Under the pieces are notes generated by a model that searched no databases, was not told the DNA's origin, and worked only from the letters and a program-made list of their open reading frames with translations. A DNA stretch of 64,000 nt from a bacterium (GTDB lineage: Bacteria; Planctomycetota; Planctomycetia; Pirellulales; Pirellulaceae). Every line of letters starts with the position of its first letter. Position 1 is the stretch's first letter. This document shows positions 17,484 through 26,983 of this stretch, piece after piece. Location of the stretch: NCBI GenBank assembly GCA_016124445.1, contig WGNR01000010.1, positions 364,519 to 428,518 on the forward strand. Direction: 5' to 3'. Both the position numbers and the translations under genes were made by a program.

Positions 17484-20225
17484 CTACTCGGACGGCTTGG
17501 CAACCGGTTCGAACGTCACGGTGTCCAGATTCATCAGGCCGCCCTGGCGTTGCTCGTTGACGAACACCACATAGACATCGTGGCGTCCTGCAAGCGGCTC
17601 TGTTTTGCACGTCACGTCGTGGAAAGCGTCCCAGCTTCCATTCACTTCGACTGGAGCTGTCGCGATGACTTTTCCATCAGGCGAATCAAGACGGGCCTCG
17701 ATGTGTCCGCCCGATCCGGCCGACGTGACGCGGAAGGTGATCCCGCCGACGCGGTCAAGCGGAATCTGGTTGAAGCGTGCGTAGTGATTGTGATTGATCG
17801 CCCCGAGGAACTTTCCGTTGGAGGCCGTATGGCCCCCAAGCGTCTGAGGGCCTTTCACCTCGTCAGCCTCTTCCGCTTCGACTTTGCGTTTACGCAGAAA
17901 GATCTTGGACGTGCCTACCAACGGCGGAATTTCACCGTTGCCAAGATCGCGATAGCTGGCTTCCAGTTGAACGTATCCCGCCTTCTCGTTTTCGTCGCCG
18001 GAAAGCTGAATGTCTCCGACTAATCCGTCGAAAACTTTGACGGCGTTATCCGCTTCCAACGAGTAGACCCAGGTTACCATGTCGCGGATTTCTTCCATCG
18101 AATGCTGGGAATGCGGAAGCATGGGAACCTTGCCCCAGACGCCAGCGGAACCTTCGCGAACGCGTTTCATGGAAGCTGCGAGGGCCTCGTTGTTGCCGCG
18201 ATACTTTTCGGCAACCTTCAAAAAGGGAGGACCAACCCGCACGCCATCGACCGAATGGCAATTGAAGCAATCGCTCTTCTTCATCAACTTAAGTCCAAGG
18301 GGATCGTTGTCGGCCGACTCGCTGTCGGAAGACCGCGGGATGCTGCCGGTACCAAGCTTCATGTTCACGGCCGTACGGCGCGGAGCTTCCAGGTCGATTT
18401 CCGCGGCGCCAGTCCGATCCGCTTCCTCGAAATCGGACGTGCCGTCTTCCAGGTCGCTGATCTTCAATTGATAGCGAATGGCCTGGACGGCATCGAAGAA
18501 GTCTCCATTCTGTGGCGAAACAAACGCCACCTCCGGCCGCGCGTTGCCGACGATCACCGGGACCGAGGCAATCGACTTGGCCCCCGAAGGATCGGTGACT
18601 TCCAGTTCGACGTTATAGATACCTGGCTCGTTGAACGTCGCTTCGGGATTCGCTTCGTTCGACAGGACAACCGGCTTTGGGTTTTGCTCGCCGGCTCGAT
18701 AACTTCGCCAGACATAGCTCAATTTGTCGCCATCTTTGTCGGCGGTCCCTTGGCTGGAAAACTTGACGGCCAGCGGCTGCTTGCCGGTGTTGTTTTCGAC
18801 CGAAGCGATCGCTACCGGAGGCCGATTTCCCCGGACGTAGTCGATCCGCACGAGCTTGGCGTCTTCGTTCACGCCCCACGTTTCGCCATATTCCAGCATG
18901 TACAAGGCACCATCCGGGCCGAACTGCAGATCGATTGGCCGGGTAAACTTATGACCGGGCATGAAAGGTTCGATCTTGGCGATATCGGACGACTCTGTCA
19001 GGTGCACCGCCAGTATCCAGTGCCGCGACCATTCGTAAATGAACAGGCATCGGTTGAAGTGAGCTGGGAACTTCGTCGTGCTTGGATTGGCCGGATCGAA
19101 ATCGTACGTCGGTCCGGCACACGCGGTGCGGCCGCCTGTACCGACTTCAGGAAACTTGTCGAACGGGGCACCTGGATAATAGATAAACGCAGGCGTCGCC
19201 GGCGGAAGATCGTGGGCACCGGTGTTGTTGGGGGAATCGTTGACCGGATGTGCTGGATCGAACTTCTCACCGATCTTCTCCGTGGCAAAGTCGACATCGT
19301 GATAGGCCAGGTTGTTTGCGATGAAATAAGGCCAGCCGAAGTTGCCCGCATGGCGGGCTTGATTCACTTCGTCATAGCCGCGAGGGCCACGCGAACCATC
19401 GCCGCCTGCGTCAGGGCCCACTTCGCCCCAGTAGAGATAGCCCGTTTTTTGATCGACATTGATCCGCCACGGATTGCGACAACCCATGACATAGATTTCA
19501 GGAAGGCCTTGCGATCCATCTTTGGGGAACAAGTTGCCGTCTGGGATTTCGTAGGTGCCGTCGGGCAAAGGGCGAATACGCAGCACCTTGCCGTTGTAGC
19601 TTTTGGTATTGCTGGCCGACTTCTGGGCATCCCAGGGAAACTTTTCAGGACGCTCGTCAATCGGGGCGTAGCCATGCGAGTCACCATGCGGATGGGTGTT
19701 GTCTCCGGTGCCGATAAACAGGCAGCCATTGGGGCCGAATTCGAGCGACCCGGCGTGGTGGCAACATTGCAGCCGCTGTTCTTCATATTGCAAAAGGAGT
19801 TTTTCGCTCGCCATGTCAAGCTTGCCATCAACAATCGTGAAGCGGCTGATATGTTGCCCAGAGAAGTTCGGCGGCGAGTATTGCAGATAGATCCAGTGGT
19901 TGTCCTTGAAGTTCGGATCGAGCGCCATGCCGATCAAGCCGTTTTCCTGCGCGGTGGTGATTTCAACTTCGCCGACTAATTGCGTTTGGCTGGTGGCCGG
20001 ATCGTAGACCTTGAGCTGCCCCTGGATTTCGATGTAATACACTTTCCCATCGGGGGCGACAGCCAGTTCCATCGGCTGCTTCAGCTGAGTCGCCAGCGTG
20101 ACCACTTCCAGACGCATGGGATCGAAAGCTTCTTCCTCGGCTTGCACTGGATCACTGGCAGCAATCGAAATAGCGACGAGCGCGATGGCGTGCAGCCACG
20201 AAGAAACGAACTTGGCGGACGGCAT
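17484..20225 (-). CDS. Secreted PQQ-dependent sugar dehydrogenase / PKD / cytochrome c / CBM6 fusion
   Basis: 913 residues with a signal peptide (cleavage near V-Q-A-E-E, about 30). Residues about 35-450 form a six-bladed glucose/sorbosone dehydrogenase propeller (M-E-L-A-V-A-P-D-G-K, E-N-G-L-I-G-M-A-L-D-P-N-F, C-C-H-H-A-G-S-L-E-F-G-P-N-G, G-C-R-N-P-W-R, N-F-G-W-P-Y). A PKD domain follows (about 465-560). A mono-haem cytochrome c site C-F-N-C-H lies near 652, and a C-terminal CBM6-type beta-sandwich (about 770-905) has a galactose-binding look. Such fusions are common in Planctomycetes and Verrucomicrobia. The likely role is periplasmic oxidation of a sugar or sugar-lactone with electrons passed to the attached haem; the substrate is unknown. 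The start at ATG 20225 has GAGGA upstream. It is followed on the minus strand by no partner gene and seems monocistronic. Confidence 0.88.
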   Translation of the reverse strand: MPSAKFVSSWLHAIALVAISIAASDPVQAEEEAFDPMRLEVVTLATQLKQPMELAVAPDGKVYYIEIQGQLKVYDPATSQTQLVGEVEITTAQENGLIGMALDPNFKDNHWIYLQYSPPNFSGQHISRFTIVDGKLDMASEKLLLQYEEQRLQCCHHAGSLEFGPNGCLFIGTGDNTHPHGDSHGYAPIDERPEKFPWDAQKSASNTKSYNGKVLRIRPLPDGTYEIPDGNLFPKDGSQGLPEIYVMGCRNPWRINVDQKTGYLYWGEVGPDAGGDGSRGPRGYDEVNQARHAGNFGWPYFIANNLAYHDVDFATEKIGEKFDPAHPVNDSPNNTGAHDLPPATPAFIYYPGAPFDKFPEVGTGGRTACAGPTYDFDPANPSTTKFPAHFNRCLFIYEWSRHWILAVHLTESSDIAKIEPFMPGHKFTRPIDLQFGPDGALYMLEYGETWGVNEDAKLVRIDYVRGNRPPVAIASVENNTGKQPLAVKFSSQGTADKDGDKLSYVWRSYRAGEQNPKPVVLSNEANPEATFNEPGIYNVELEVTDPSGAKSIASVPVIVGNARPEVAFVSPQNGDFFDAVQAIRYQLKISDLEDGTSDFEEADRTGAAEIDLEAPRRTAVNMKLGTGSIPRSSDSESADNDPLGLKLMKKSDCFNCHSVDGVRVGPPFLKVAEKYRGNNEALAASMKRVREGSAGVWGKVPMLPHSQHSMEEIRDMVTWVYSLEADNAVKVFDGLVGDIQLSGDENEKAGYVQLEASYRDLGNGEIPPLVGTSKIFLRKRKVEAEEADEVKGPQTLGGHTASNGKFLGAINHNHYARFNQIPLDRVGGITFRVTSAGSGGHIEARLDSPDGKVIATAPVEVNGSWDAFHDVTCKTEPLAGRHDVYVVFVNEQRQGGLMNLDTVTFEPVAKPSE

Positions 20226-20728
20226 AGAAGATAATCCTCAATAAACCGAAGGGAGCAGTGAAGTCCAGGCACGTGGGGAAGGCTGTCGTATCTGCCTGAG
20301 CGGAATGGGGGGAGGTTTGTCGCAGGGATGATGGTACGCACAGCGGGGACTTATTCGAGACCAGCTGCACCAACAACTCGTATTGCGGTAGGAAGGCGAT
20401 TTCCAATGGCATCCTACCGATAGCGGAATACGCCTATTGGACTGATCTTGTTGCCGTTTTTACCTGGCGATCAGATATATCGAACGTAATTCAATCGTTC
20501 TCTTCATTCAATACCACGATTGCAAGGCGAAGGCTGCGTGAGTCGTCGTCCTTCTCTTAATCTATTTGCGTGACGATGTATTCGCTCGGTTTTTGCCCCT
20601 TTTTCGCCAAAATTAAGGCGTCAGCAAACGCTGGTCTCCCGGCGTTGGAACCAGAGGCCATGTCACTAGGGGTATCTACCTAAAGCTTGGTTAGGCTGCG
20701 GATCGGGCGAAAATGCTTTCTTTGCCGG
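20226..20728. other. Intergenic region upstream of the sugar dehydrogenase
   Basis: About 500 bp between two minus-strand genes (end of PPK2, start of the dehydrogenase). No gene-like frame and no strong terminator hairpin was seen. It must contain the dehydrogenase promoter, but no box can be named with confidence. Confidence 0.4.
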
Positions 20729-21541
20729 CTAATATTTCGTAGGCACGAACTTACGTCCTGCGAGCGTGGCCTGATCGTCGTATTCGCCTTTCTTTGATCT
20801 CTTGGGCAGCTTTACCTTTTCGCGGGGAACGTGCTCGTACGGGATAAGGCTAAGCAGATGGGAGATACAGTTTAATCGTGCTTTGCGTTTGTCGTCCGAT
20901 GGAAGAATGTACCAGGGCGCATGATGCGTATCGGTCGCGTCTAGCATTGCATCCCGGGCTTTAGAGTACTCGTACCACTTCTCTCGCGAGGGAAGATCCA
21001 TTGGGCTAAGCTTCCATTGCCGTAAGGGATCATCAATGCGGGCCTCGAATCGCCGCTTCTGTTCTTCGTCGCCGACCTCGAGCCAGAACTTAATTAGCTG
21101 AATCCCCCCTTCAACGATGAAGTGTTCCACCACGGGGCAGAGTTCGAGAAATCGCTGGTATTCTTCTTTTGTGCAGAACCCCATGACATGCTCGACGCCT
21201 GCCCGGTTGTACCAGCTTCGATCGAAGATCACGATCTCTCCTGCTGCGGGAAAGTGAGTCATGTAACGTTGGAGATACATTTGGCTTTTTTCGCGATCCG
21301 AAGGCGCCGGCAAAGCGACCACGCGAAAGACACGCGGGCTGACACGCTCAGTGATCGCACGAATGGTTCCCCCTTTTCCGGCCGCATCTCGTCCCTCAAA
21401 GACGACGATCACCCGCAGGCCTTTGAACTTTACCCATGCCTGCAGCATGCAAAGCTCTGCCTGGAGTTTGCGCAATTCCTTGAGGTACGACTTCTGATCG
21501 AGCTTTTTGTCAGTGGTTATTGCAGTATTCTTCTTGGCCAT
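20729..21541 (-). CDS. ppk2: Polyphosphate kinase 2 (PPK2, class I type)
   Basis: 270 residues of a cytoplasmic P-loop kinase that transfers phosphate between polyphosphate and nucleotides (class I mainly forms NTP from NDP). The Walker A motif G-R-D-A-A-G-K-G-G-T is at 50-59, the lid-type segment V-A-L-P-A-P-S-D-R-E-K at about 75-85, and the Walker B segment F-D-R-S-W-Y-N-R-A-G-V-E at about 106-117. Length and the single PPK2 domain are normal for class I. The 20 N-terminal residues are basic and poorly conserved. The gene lies between the sugar dehydrogenase and GlgX, all on the minus strand, about 100 bp downstream of GlgX. This places polyphosphate and glycogen handling next to the V-ATPase operon. 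Confidence 0.93.
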   Translation of the reverse strand: MAKKNTAITTDKKLDQKSYLKELRKLQAELCMLQAWVKFKGLRVIVVFEGRDAAGKGGTIRAITERVSPRVFRVVALPAPSDREKSQMYLQRYMTHFPAAGEIVIFDRSWYNRAGVEHVMGFCTKEEYQRFLELCPVVEHFIVEGGIQLIKFWLEVGDEEQKRRFEARIDDPLRQWKLSPMDLPSREKWYEYSKARDAMLDATDTHHAPWYILPSDDKRKARLNCISHLLSLIPYEHVPREKVKLPKRSKKGEYDDQATLAGRKFVPTKY

Positions 21542-21643
21542 GCTTAATTCCCTGATTGAACGTGATGCTCAGCTTGCAGTCTCTTGGATCATCGTTTGAG
21601 GAACCATATTGTTGTCCCTTTTCGATAACTGGACGCAAAAGGG

Positions 21644-23743
21644 TTAGGGGTTTTCGGCAATCAGAAAAACGACCGATCGAGGGGCAACGCGATAAACGTT
21701 GCCTGAGAAGACCGGGGCGTCCTCCCAAAGGGAAATGTCTTCCGGGGATTCCAGTGCAGTATCGATCCAACGTCGCCAGGAACTTTCGTCAATCTGTGGC
21801 AGTTCGAACTCCAGGGCCTCCCAGTAGGTGTTGAACATGAAGTGAAAGTGCAACTGGTCCGAACGCAAGCGAGCATGCAGTGCGATACAATGGGAGCCAT
21901 CGCTCCAGTCGGGCTGATTGAGCCTCACGCCATGCCAACTTTCTTCTGCATCGGCGAGTAGCTGGACGAGACTCGTTCGTTTTTGCTCGTGTTCCATAGA
22001 ACGCGTCACGCGTCGTACACACAGTAATTGGAAAAATCGGCAGACATCGGCATGCTTTTCGAGCAAGGACCAGTCAAACCAACTCAACTCGTTGTCCTGG
22101 CAATAGGCGTTGTTGTTTCCCAGTTGGGTCCGTCGTACTTCGTCGCCCATGGTGATCATGGGAATCCCTAAAGAGAGCATCGTCGTCGTCAGGAAGTTTT
22201 TGACCTGCTGGCTGCGTAGCCGTTCGATGTCTGAATCGTCGGACGGTCCCTCGCACCCGCAGTTCCAACTTCGGTTGTCGTTGGCACCATCCCGATTGCC
22301 TTCGCCGTTGGCGTCGTTATGCTTTTCGTTGTAGGAAACGAGATCGTTGAGCGTGAAACCGTCGTGACAGGTCACAAAGTTGACGCTTTGCTCCATTTCG
22401 CGTCCCTTGTGCCCATAGATTTGCGGGCTGCCGACAATCCGATCGGCGAAGTGCCGGACGGAACCGGGCGTGCTGCGGAAGAAATCTCGCACGTCGTCAC
22501 GAAATCGGCCGTTCCATTCCCGCCACGCATCTCCGACGAAACTGCCTACCTGGTATAGACCTGCCGCGTCCCACGCTTCGGCAAGCAGTTTTGTCCCGGC
22601 CAAGTCCGGGTCGGATTCGATGTCCCACAGGACCGGTGGATTCGGAAGTGGATACCCTCGGGAATCGCGGGAAAGAATCGATGCCAGGTCGAAGCGAAAG
22701 CCATCGACATGCATCTCTCTCACCCAGTATTTCAAACTGTCGACGATCATGCGACGGACGATTGGATGATTGGCATTCAATGTGTTTCCGCAGCCGGTGT
22801 AGTTCGCGTACCACTCTCCCCGTTCCAACATGTAATAGGCAGGGTTATCGATGCCGCGGTAGCAGAGCGTCGGGCCTCGCTCGTTCCCTTCGGCCGTATG
22901 GTTGAAAACGACGTCGAGGATGACCTCGATGCCGGCGCGATGCAGGGCTTTCACCATGTCGCGGAACTCAGTGATTGGCCCAAGCGGACTGCGATCGGAG
23001 CTATATGCAGAATGGGGCGCGAAGAACGCGATCGGCGCGTAACCCCAATAGTTCATCTTGCCCGGTGGCGCATCGAAGGCGTCGAACTGGAAGACTGGCA
23101 GTAGTTCGACCGCCGTGATTCCGAGATCCTTCAAGTAAGGAATCTTCTCGATGACGCCTGCGTAGGTTCCGCGGAGCTTTTCGTTGACGTTGGAATTGGG
23201 ATGCTGCGTGAAGCCGCGGACATGCATCTCATAGATGATCGTTCTTGCAGCAGGGCGACAAAGAGGCTGATCGCCTTCCCAATCGTAGTCGCTGCCATCA
23301 ACCACGGCGTTCTTCATTGCTACCGCGGCATTGCAGCCTGGCTTGCCGGCGGCGACTCGATCGTAACCGTCCGGTACCACAACCGATCGCCCGTAGGGAT
23401 CGAGCAGCACTTTTTCAGGGTCGAAACGCAATCCTTGCCTTGGCTCAGAGGGGCCAAAGACTCGGTAGGCATAGAGTTGCCCCGCTTTCAGATGTGGGAC
23501 AAATTGGTGCCAGTAGTGATAGGTGCGATTCGTGGCGGGATCGATCGGAATAACGCGAGACGGGATGGTGTCATTATCGCGATCGAACAGCAGCAGCTCG
23601 ACACCGGTTGCGGTGCGCGAAAAGAGGCTGAAGTTGACACCCCCGTCGACAACCGATGCGCCCAGCGGGGCACTGCGTCCGAAACTTGAAGGATGCGGTA
23701 CCGATTCCGTGTCTTGAGGAGGAGCCGGAGAGAGAGTTGTCAT
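21644..23743 (-). CDS. glgX: Glycogen debranching enzyme GlgX (GH13, isoamylase type)
   Basis: Starting at ATG 23743 (M-T-T-L-S-P-A-P-P) the product has 699 residues. GGAGG lies about 10 bp upstream, whereas the longer frame from 23872 runs into the V-ATPase A gene. An N-terminal CBM48-type sandwich (about 20-120) is followed by a GH13 barrel with I-I-Y-E-M-H-V-R-G-F, the nucleophile in D-G-F-R-F-D-L-A-S, the acid/base in L-L-A-E-A-W-D-A-A-G, and V-T-C-H-D-G-F-T-L with the third carboxylate. It hydrolyses alpha-1,6 branches of glycogen trimmed by phosphorylase, in the cytoplasm. It follows V-ATPase subunit A by 73 bp on the same strand and may be co-transcribed with it. No other glycogen gene is nearby. 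Confidence 0.94.
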   Translation of the reverse strand: MTTLSPAPPQDTESVPHPSSFGRSAPLGASVVDGGVNFSLFSRTATGVELLLFDRDNDTIPSRVIPIDPATNRTYHYWHQFVPHLKAGQLYAYRVFGPSEPRQGLRFDPEKVLLDPYGRSVVVPDGYDRVAAGKPGCNAAVAMKNAVVDGSDYDWEGDQPLCRPAARTIIYEMHVRGFTQHPNSNVNEKLRGTYAGVIEKIPYLKDLGITAVELLPVFQFDAFDAPPGKMNYWGYAPIAFFAPHSAYSSDRSPLGPITEFRDMVKALHRAGIEVILDVVFNHTAEGNERGPTLCYRGIDNPAYYMLERGEWYANYTGCGNTLNANHPIVRRMIVDSLKYWVREMHVDGFRFDLASILSRDSRGYPLPNPPVLWDIESDPDLAGTKLLAEAWDAAGLYQVGSFVGDAWREWNGRFRDDVRDFFRSTPGSVRHFADRIVGSPQIYGHKGREMEQSVNFVTCHDGFTLNDLVSYNEKHNDANGEGNRDGANDNRSWNCGCEGPSDDSDIERLRSQQVKNFLTTTMLSLGIPMITMGDEVRRTQLGNNNAYCQDNELSWFDWSLLEKHADVCRFFQLLCVRRVTRSMEHEQKRTSLVQLLADAEESWHGVRLNQPDWSDGSHCIALHARLRSDQLHFHFMFNTYWEALEFELPQIDESSWRRWIDTALESPEDISLWEDAPVFSGNVYRVAPRSVVFLIAENP

Positions 23744-23816
23744 GTCAAATGCCCTCCAAAAATGAAAGGTGTGATTTGCCCTCGTAAAAAATGCGGCGTC
23801 TCTGTTTCCTCTTGTC

Positions 23817-25622
23817 CTACTTCGCCAGTTGCTCCTGAATCGCCGCTTCAATCGCTTGTTCGTACTTGGCATAGTCAGGCGATCCGGTTGCGCTGTAGTT
23901 CCAGTTTTTGTACAACCCGATCACCTTGGTAAAAAACTCGCGCACTTCGTCACGGCTGGTAAAGCCAAAATCAAGCGTGGTCAGCCGCTTGATCATCTTC
24001 AGGCTTTCCAGTTGCCGTGATCGCGGCATACACGAATCGACTTCGTCAAACGCATCCTGTTGCAGGTAGGTCATGTCAACCAATACCGACTTTTGCCAGG
24101 TGACGAAATCTTCGATCGTGATTCCTTCTTCACCGGTTACCTGCATCATTTGGTTGATCGAGTCGCCATCCTCAAGGAGTTGACGCAGTTGCATGACGTC
24201 GCGTCCCCAATTGGGATCCAGGTTCTTGCTCAGCCATGGATCCAATTGTCCGAGATATCGTGACCATGAGATCAAAGGATCGATGGCGGGAAAAAAACGC
24301 TTGTAGGCTCGGTCGTAAGAAAGCCCTAAAAACGCTTTGACGGTACCCAGCGTTGACTGCGTCACCGGCTCCTCGAAGTTGCCACCCGCCGGCGAAACCG
24401 TGCCGATCATGGTCAAACTTCCTTGAGAGCCATCCGGACATTGAATTACACCGGCTCGCTCGTAAACGTTCTTGATCGACGAATCAAGATAGGCCGGGAA
24501 CGCTTCTTCCCCGGGGATTTCTTCCATCCGTCCTGAGGTCTCACGCATGGCCTGGGCCCATCTTGAGGTCGAATCGGCGATCAAGAGCACGTTCAAACCC
24601 ATCTGCCGATAATACTCGGCCAGCGTAATCCCCATGTAAATCGACGCTTCGCGCGCGGCAACCGGCATCGATGATGTATTGCAAATAATGATCGTGCGAT
24701 CCATCAAGGTTCCGCCCGTTCGCGGGTCTTTGGTTTCGGGATAAAGCGTGATGGTTTCCACAACTTCCCCGGCACGTTCACCGCAAGCCACGACGACGAC
24801 GATATCAACGGTCGAATAACGGGCGATCGAGCTTTGCAGAACCGTTTTTCCGGCCCCGAAAGGCCCCGGGATGCATCCGGTACCACCCAACGCGACGGGG
24901 AAGAACGTATCGATGATGCGCGTTCCGGTTGTCAACGGTTCCTGTGAGAACATGCGTTCCGCGTATCGGCGGCGGATCAACGACTCGGGAACCGGTTTCC
25001 GAACCGGCCAACGCTGGAGCATGGTCACTTCTCGTTCGTGGCCATTGGACTCGATACGCGCGACGGCGTCCGCCAGCGTGAATTGTCCTTCGCCAATCCA
25101 GGTAACCGTTGCCGGCTCTCGCTCGTTGAAGGGAACCATAATCTTGTGCGTGAAAGGACCCTCAGGGACCGTCCCTAGCACTCCGCCGGGCAACACACGA
25201 TCACCGACCTTGACTGTGGGGGTGAATTCCCAGGGCTGCGTCATATCCAGCGGCGGAACGGATGCTCCGCGCGGTAGGAAGAAGCCGAATTCTTCCGCAA
25301 GCAAGTGCAGGGGGTTTTGCAGCCCGTCGAAGACGTGTCCCAGTAGGCCGGGGCCGAGAGCGGCCGATAGCATCTCGTCGGTCAATTCGACATCGTCACC
25401 GACCCGAACTCCGTTGGTGTCTTCAAACACTTGCATGTCAGCGGTTCGCCCGCGAATTCGCAGGACTTCCGCCTTGAGCCTTTCTTCGCCGACGCGGACG
25501 TAGCCAACTTCGTTCTTTTTGATCGCGGCCTTTTCATCCACTTGAATCAAGACCAGGCTCTCGCGAACCTGAACGACGGTGGCCGACTTGGACGAGGCAT
25601 CAGTTTCAGGAAGATTCGACAT
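23817..25622 (-). CDS. atpA: V-type ATPase catalytic subunit A
   Basis: 601 residues, the normal size of bacterial/archaeal V/A-type subunit A. The Walker A motif G-P-F-G-A-G-K-T is at 253-260, preceded by the A-subunit bulge (about 115-190, with P-F-T-H-K-I-M-V-P). Further conserved stretches are V-V-A-C-G-E-R-A-G-E-V, N-T-S-S-M-P-V-A-A-R-E and D-S-T-S-R-W-A. It hydrolyses (or makes) ATP in the V1 head with subunit B. Its start overlaps the end of the DUF2764 gene by 17 bp. It is the last V-ATPase gene of the operon, seven genes after B, which is unusual because A and B are normally adjacent. Confidence 0.97.
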   Translation of the reverse strand: MSNLPETDASSKSATVVQVRESLVLIQVDEKAAIKKNEVGYVRVGEERLKAEVLRIRGRTADMQVFEDTNGVRVGDDVELTDEMLSAALGPGLLGHVFDGLQNPLHLLAEEFGFFLPRGASVPPLDMTQPWEFTPTVKVGDRVLPGGVLGTVPEGPFTHKIMVPFNEREPATVTWIGEGQFTLADAVARIESNGHEREVTMLQRWPVRKPVPESLIRRRYAERMFSQEPLTTGTRIIDTFFPVALGGTGCIPGPFGAGKTVLQSSIARYSTVDIVVVVACGERAGEVVETITLYPETKDPRTGGTLMDRTIIICNTSSMPVAAREASIYMGITLAEYYRQMGLNVLLIADSTSRWAQAMRETSGRMEEIPGEEAFPAYLDSSIKNVYERAGVIQCPDGSQGSLTMIGTVSPAGGNFEEPVTQSTLGTVKAFLGLSYDRAYKRFFPAIDPLISWSRYLGQLDPWLSKNLDPNWGRDVMQLRQLLEDGDSINQMMQVTGEEGITIEDFVTWQKSVLVDMTYLQQDAFDEVDSCMPRSRQLESLKMIKRLTTLDFGFTSRDEVREFFTKVIGLYKNWNYSATGSPDYAKYEQAIEAAIQEQLAK

Positions 25623-26268
25623 TGGTGATCTCGTTGACTAGCTGGGTGAACTTCGCTTTGGCTTTGATTGGGTCGTGCTGAAGCCACGCGCGAAGCATAT
25701 CCCACTTAAAGACATAGGCGAAGACGGCCGAGAATTGAAACATGTCTTGATCGGCGCAGCGCGTGAGCCATACCCAGTTGAGCTTTACAAGCAGTCGCTC
25801 CAGCCCCAGCAAATCGTCTTTCGCAAGAAAGTGCGCCATTTCAGGAAGCCAGCGATGGACATATTCCAGGCCGAAACCAGGGGCCTCCCAGCGTTGCTGA
25901 ATCCGTCGGCTGCTTAGGCCCACCTCGGCATTGACCAACTCACTTGGCAAACTCGATCCACTTTGCCGACATCGCAGCGCCGCGATCATCCAACGCTGCG
26001 TCAGACGGAACTTGAGATACTCGCGTAAACATTTATCGAGAGGGACCTGCCGATACTTCAAAAGGCCTTTTACAAGTTCCTCGTCCGACCGCCTTTCAAA
26101 TCGTTGGCTACGCAAACTGACAATCGGACGCACATGACTCAGCTGCTGAGCATGCGTCGGGCTCAAGATTCGTAGCCGCTGATCAAGCCGAAGGGGGGTG
26201 ATCGGCAAGCGGTCTGCCCGCTGGAAGTAAGGCAGCAACGGCAAGCTGGATATTAGGTCGTAGTACAT
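25606..26268 (-). CDS. DUF2764 protein, probable V-ATPase stalk (C-like) subunit
   Basis: 220 residues beginning M-Y-Y-D-L-I-S-S-L-P-L-L, the signature start of DUF2764 proteins, which occur between V-ATPase subunits E and A in Chlamydiae, Bacteroidetes and spirochaetes. It is all helical and Trp/Arg-rich, with no membrane segment (for example R-W-L-P-E-M-A-H-F-L-A and L-N-W-V-W-L-T-R-C-A). By position and size it probably replaces subunit C/d that joins the stalk to the membrane ring; this is inference. It overlaps subunit A by 17 bp and lies 39 bp after subunit E. Confidence 0.75.
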   Translation of the reverse strand: MYYDLISSLPLLPYFQRADRLPITPLRLDQRLRILSPTHAQQLSHVRPIVSLRSQRFERRSDEELVKGLLKYRQVPLDKCLREYLKFRLTQRWMIAALRCRQSGSSLPSELVNAEVGLSSRRIQQRWEAPGFGLEYVHRWLPEMAHFLAKDDLLGLERLLVKLNWVWLTRCADQDMFQFSAVFAYVFKWDMLRAWLQHDPIKAKAKFTQLVNEITNVESS

Positions 26269-26307
26269 GGCAAAATACGTGTCCCTAGCGAACGCCAGAT
26301 GATTGCG

Positions 26308-26958
26308 CTACTGCGTCCCACTGAGGATATTTCGAAAACGTGGAATCATTCGCTGCGCGATCATTCTGGAAATCGCCTGATCGGAGAGATCGATTTCTAG
26401 CTTGTCATCGATCAACTGAACCCTAGCACCTCCTTCAATTACGTCATCCGGGATTAGCTGAATACCTTCGCGCAACATGTCGCTTGATAGGGCCAGCAGT
26501 GCCTGATTGCGATCTTCCTGCAAAGAGCCTTCCCCAAGGAGCGCCTTGGAAATCCGGATTTCTATATCTTTGTCCTTAATGAATTCCGATGCGGTCTGTC
26601 CGGCAAGGACAAGGACCAGGCTGCGGACTAATTCTTCGTCTCTTGTCGCGGAGACAACCAGGCGTTCCAGGAATTTCTCGAACTGATTGACAACGCGTGT
26701 TTCCAGGTCGAGAACCGTATCTCGAGCCGCTAGTTGTAGCGCATCGAGCGATGCCTCGCGGTGTGCTTCAATTTCGCGTTTTGCTTCAGCGCGAAGGGTA
26801 TCTGCCTCGACTTTCGCGTCGGCGACAATTTTGGCTGCCTCGTGACGTGCTTCTTTTAGTAATTGTTCTCCTTCGGCTTTGGCTGCCTGAACGCCGTCGT
26901 CGCGAATACGGTCGATGAGGCTTTGAACGCTATCCGATCTGTTCCCATGGTCGGTCAT
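26308..26958 (-). CDS. atpE: V-type ATPase subunit E (peripheral stalk)
   Basis: From ATG 26958 (M-T-D-H-G-N-R-S-D) 216 residues; the longer frame from 27039 would run into the ring-subunit gene. The N-terminal half is a long charged helix rich in A, E, K and Q (Q-S-L-I-D-R-I-R-D-D-G-V-Q-A-A-K-A-E-G-E), as in stator subunits. The C-terminal half is the globular E domain with G-G-A-R-V-Q-L-I-D-D-K-L-E-I-D-L. Subunit E links the V1 head to subunit I. No separate subunit G/H gene is seen nearby, as in other operons of this bacterial type. It starts 25 bp after the proteolipid gene. Confidence 0.85.
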   Translation of the reverse strand: MTDHGNRSDSVQSLIDRIRDDGVQAAKAEGEQLLKEARHEAAKIVADAKVEADTLRAEAKREIEAHREASLDALQLAARDTVLDLETRVVNQFEKFLERLVVSATRDEELVRSLVLVLAGQTASEFIKDKDIEIRISKALLGEGSLQEDRNQALLALSSDMLREGIQLIPDDVIEGGARVQLIDDKLEIDLSDQAISRMIAQRMIPRFRNILSGTQ

Positions 26959-26983
26959 CGTGTGAACCTTCTGCGATGTTGAG

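Noticed and set aside
18102..19979. 625-residue open frame on the plus strand
   Set aside because: It is antisense to the well-supported sugar dehydrogenase fusion; its Arg/Val/Phe-rich translation has no family features and follows from GC-rich third positions of the real gene.
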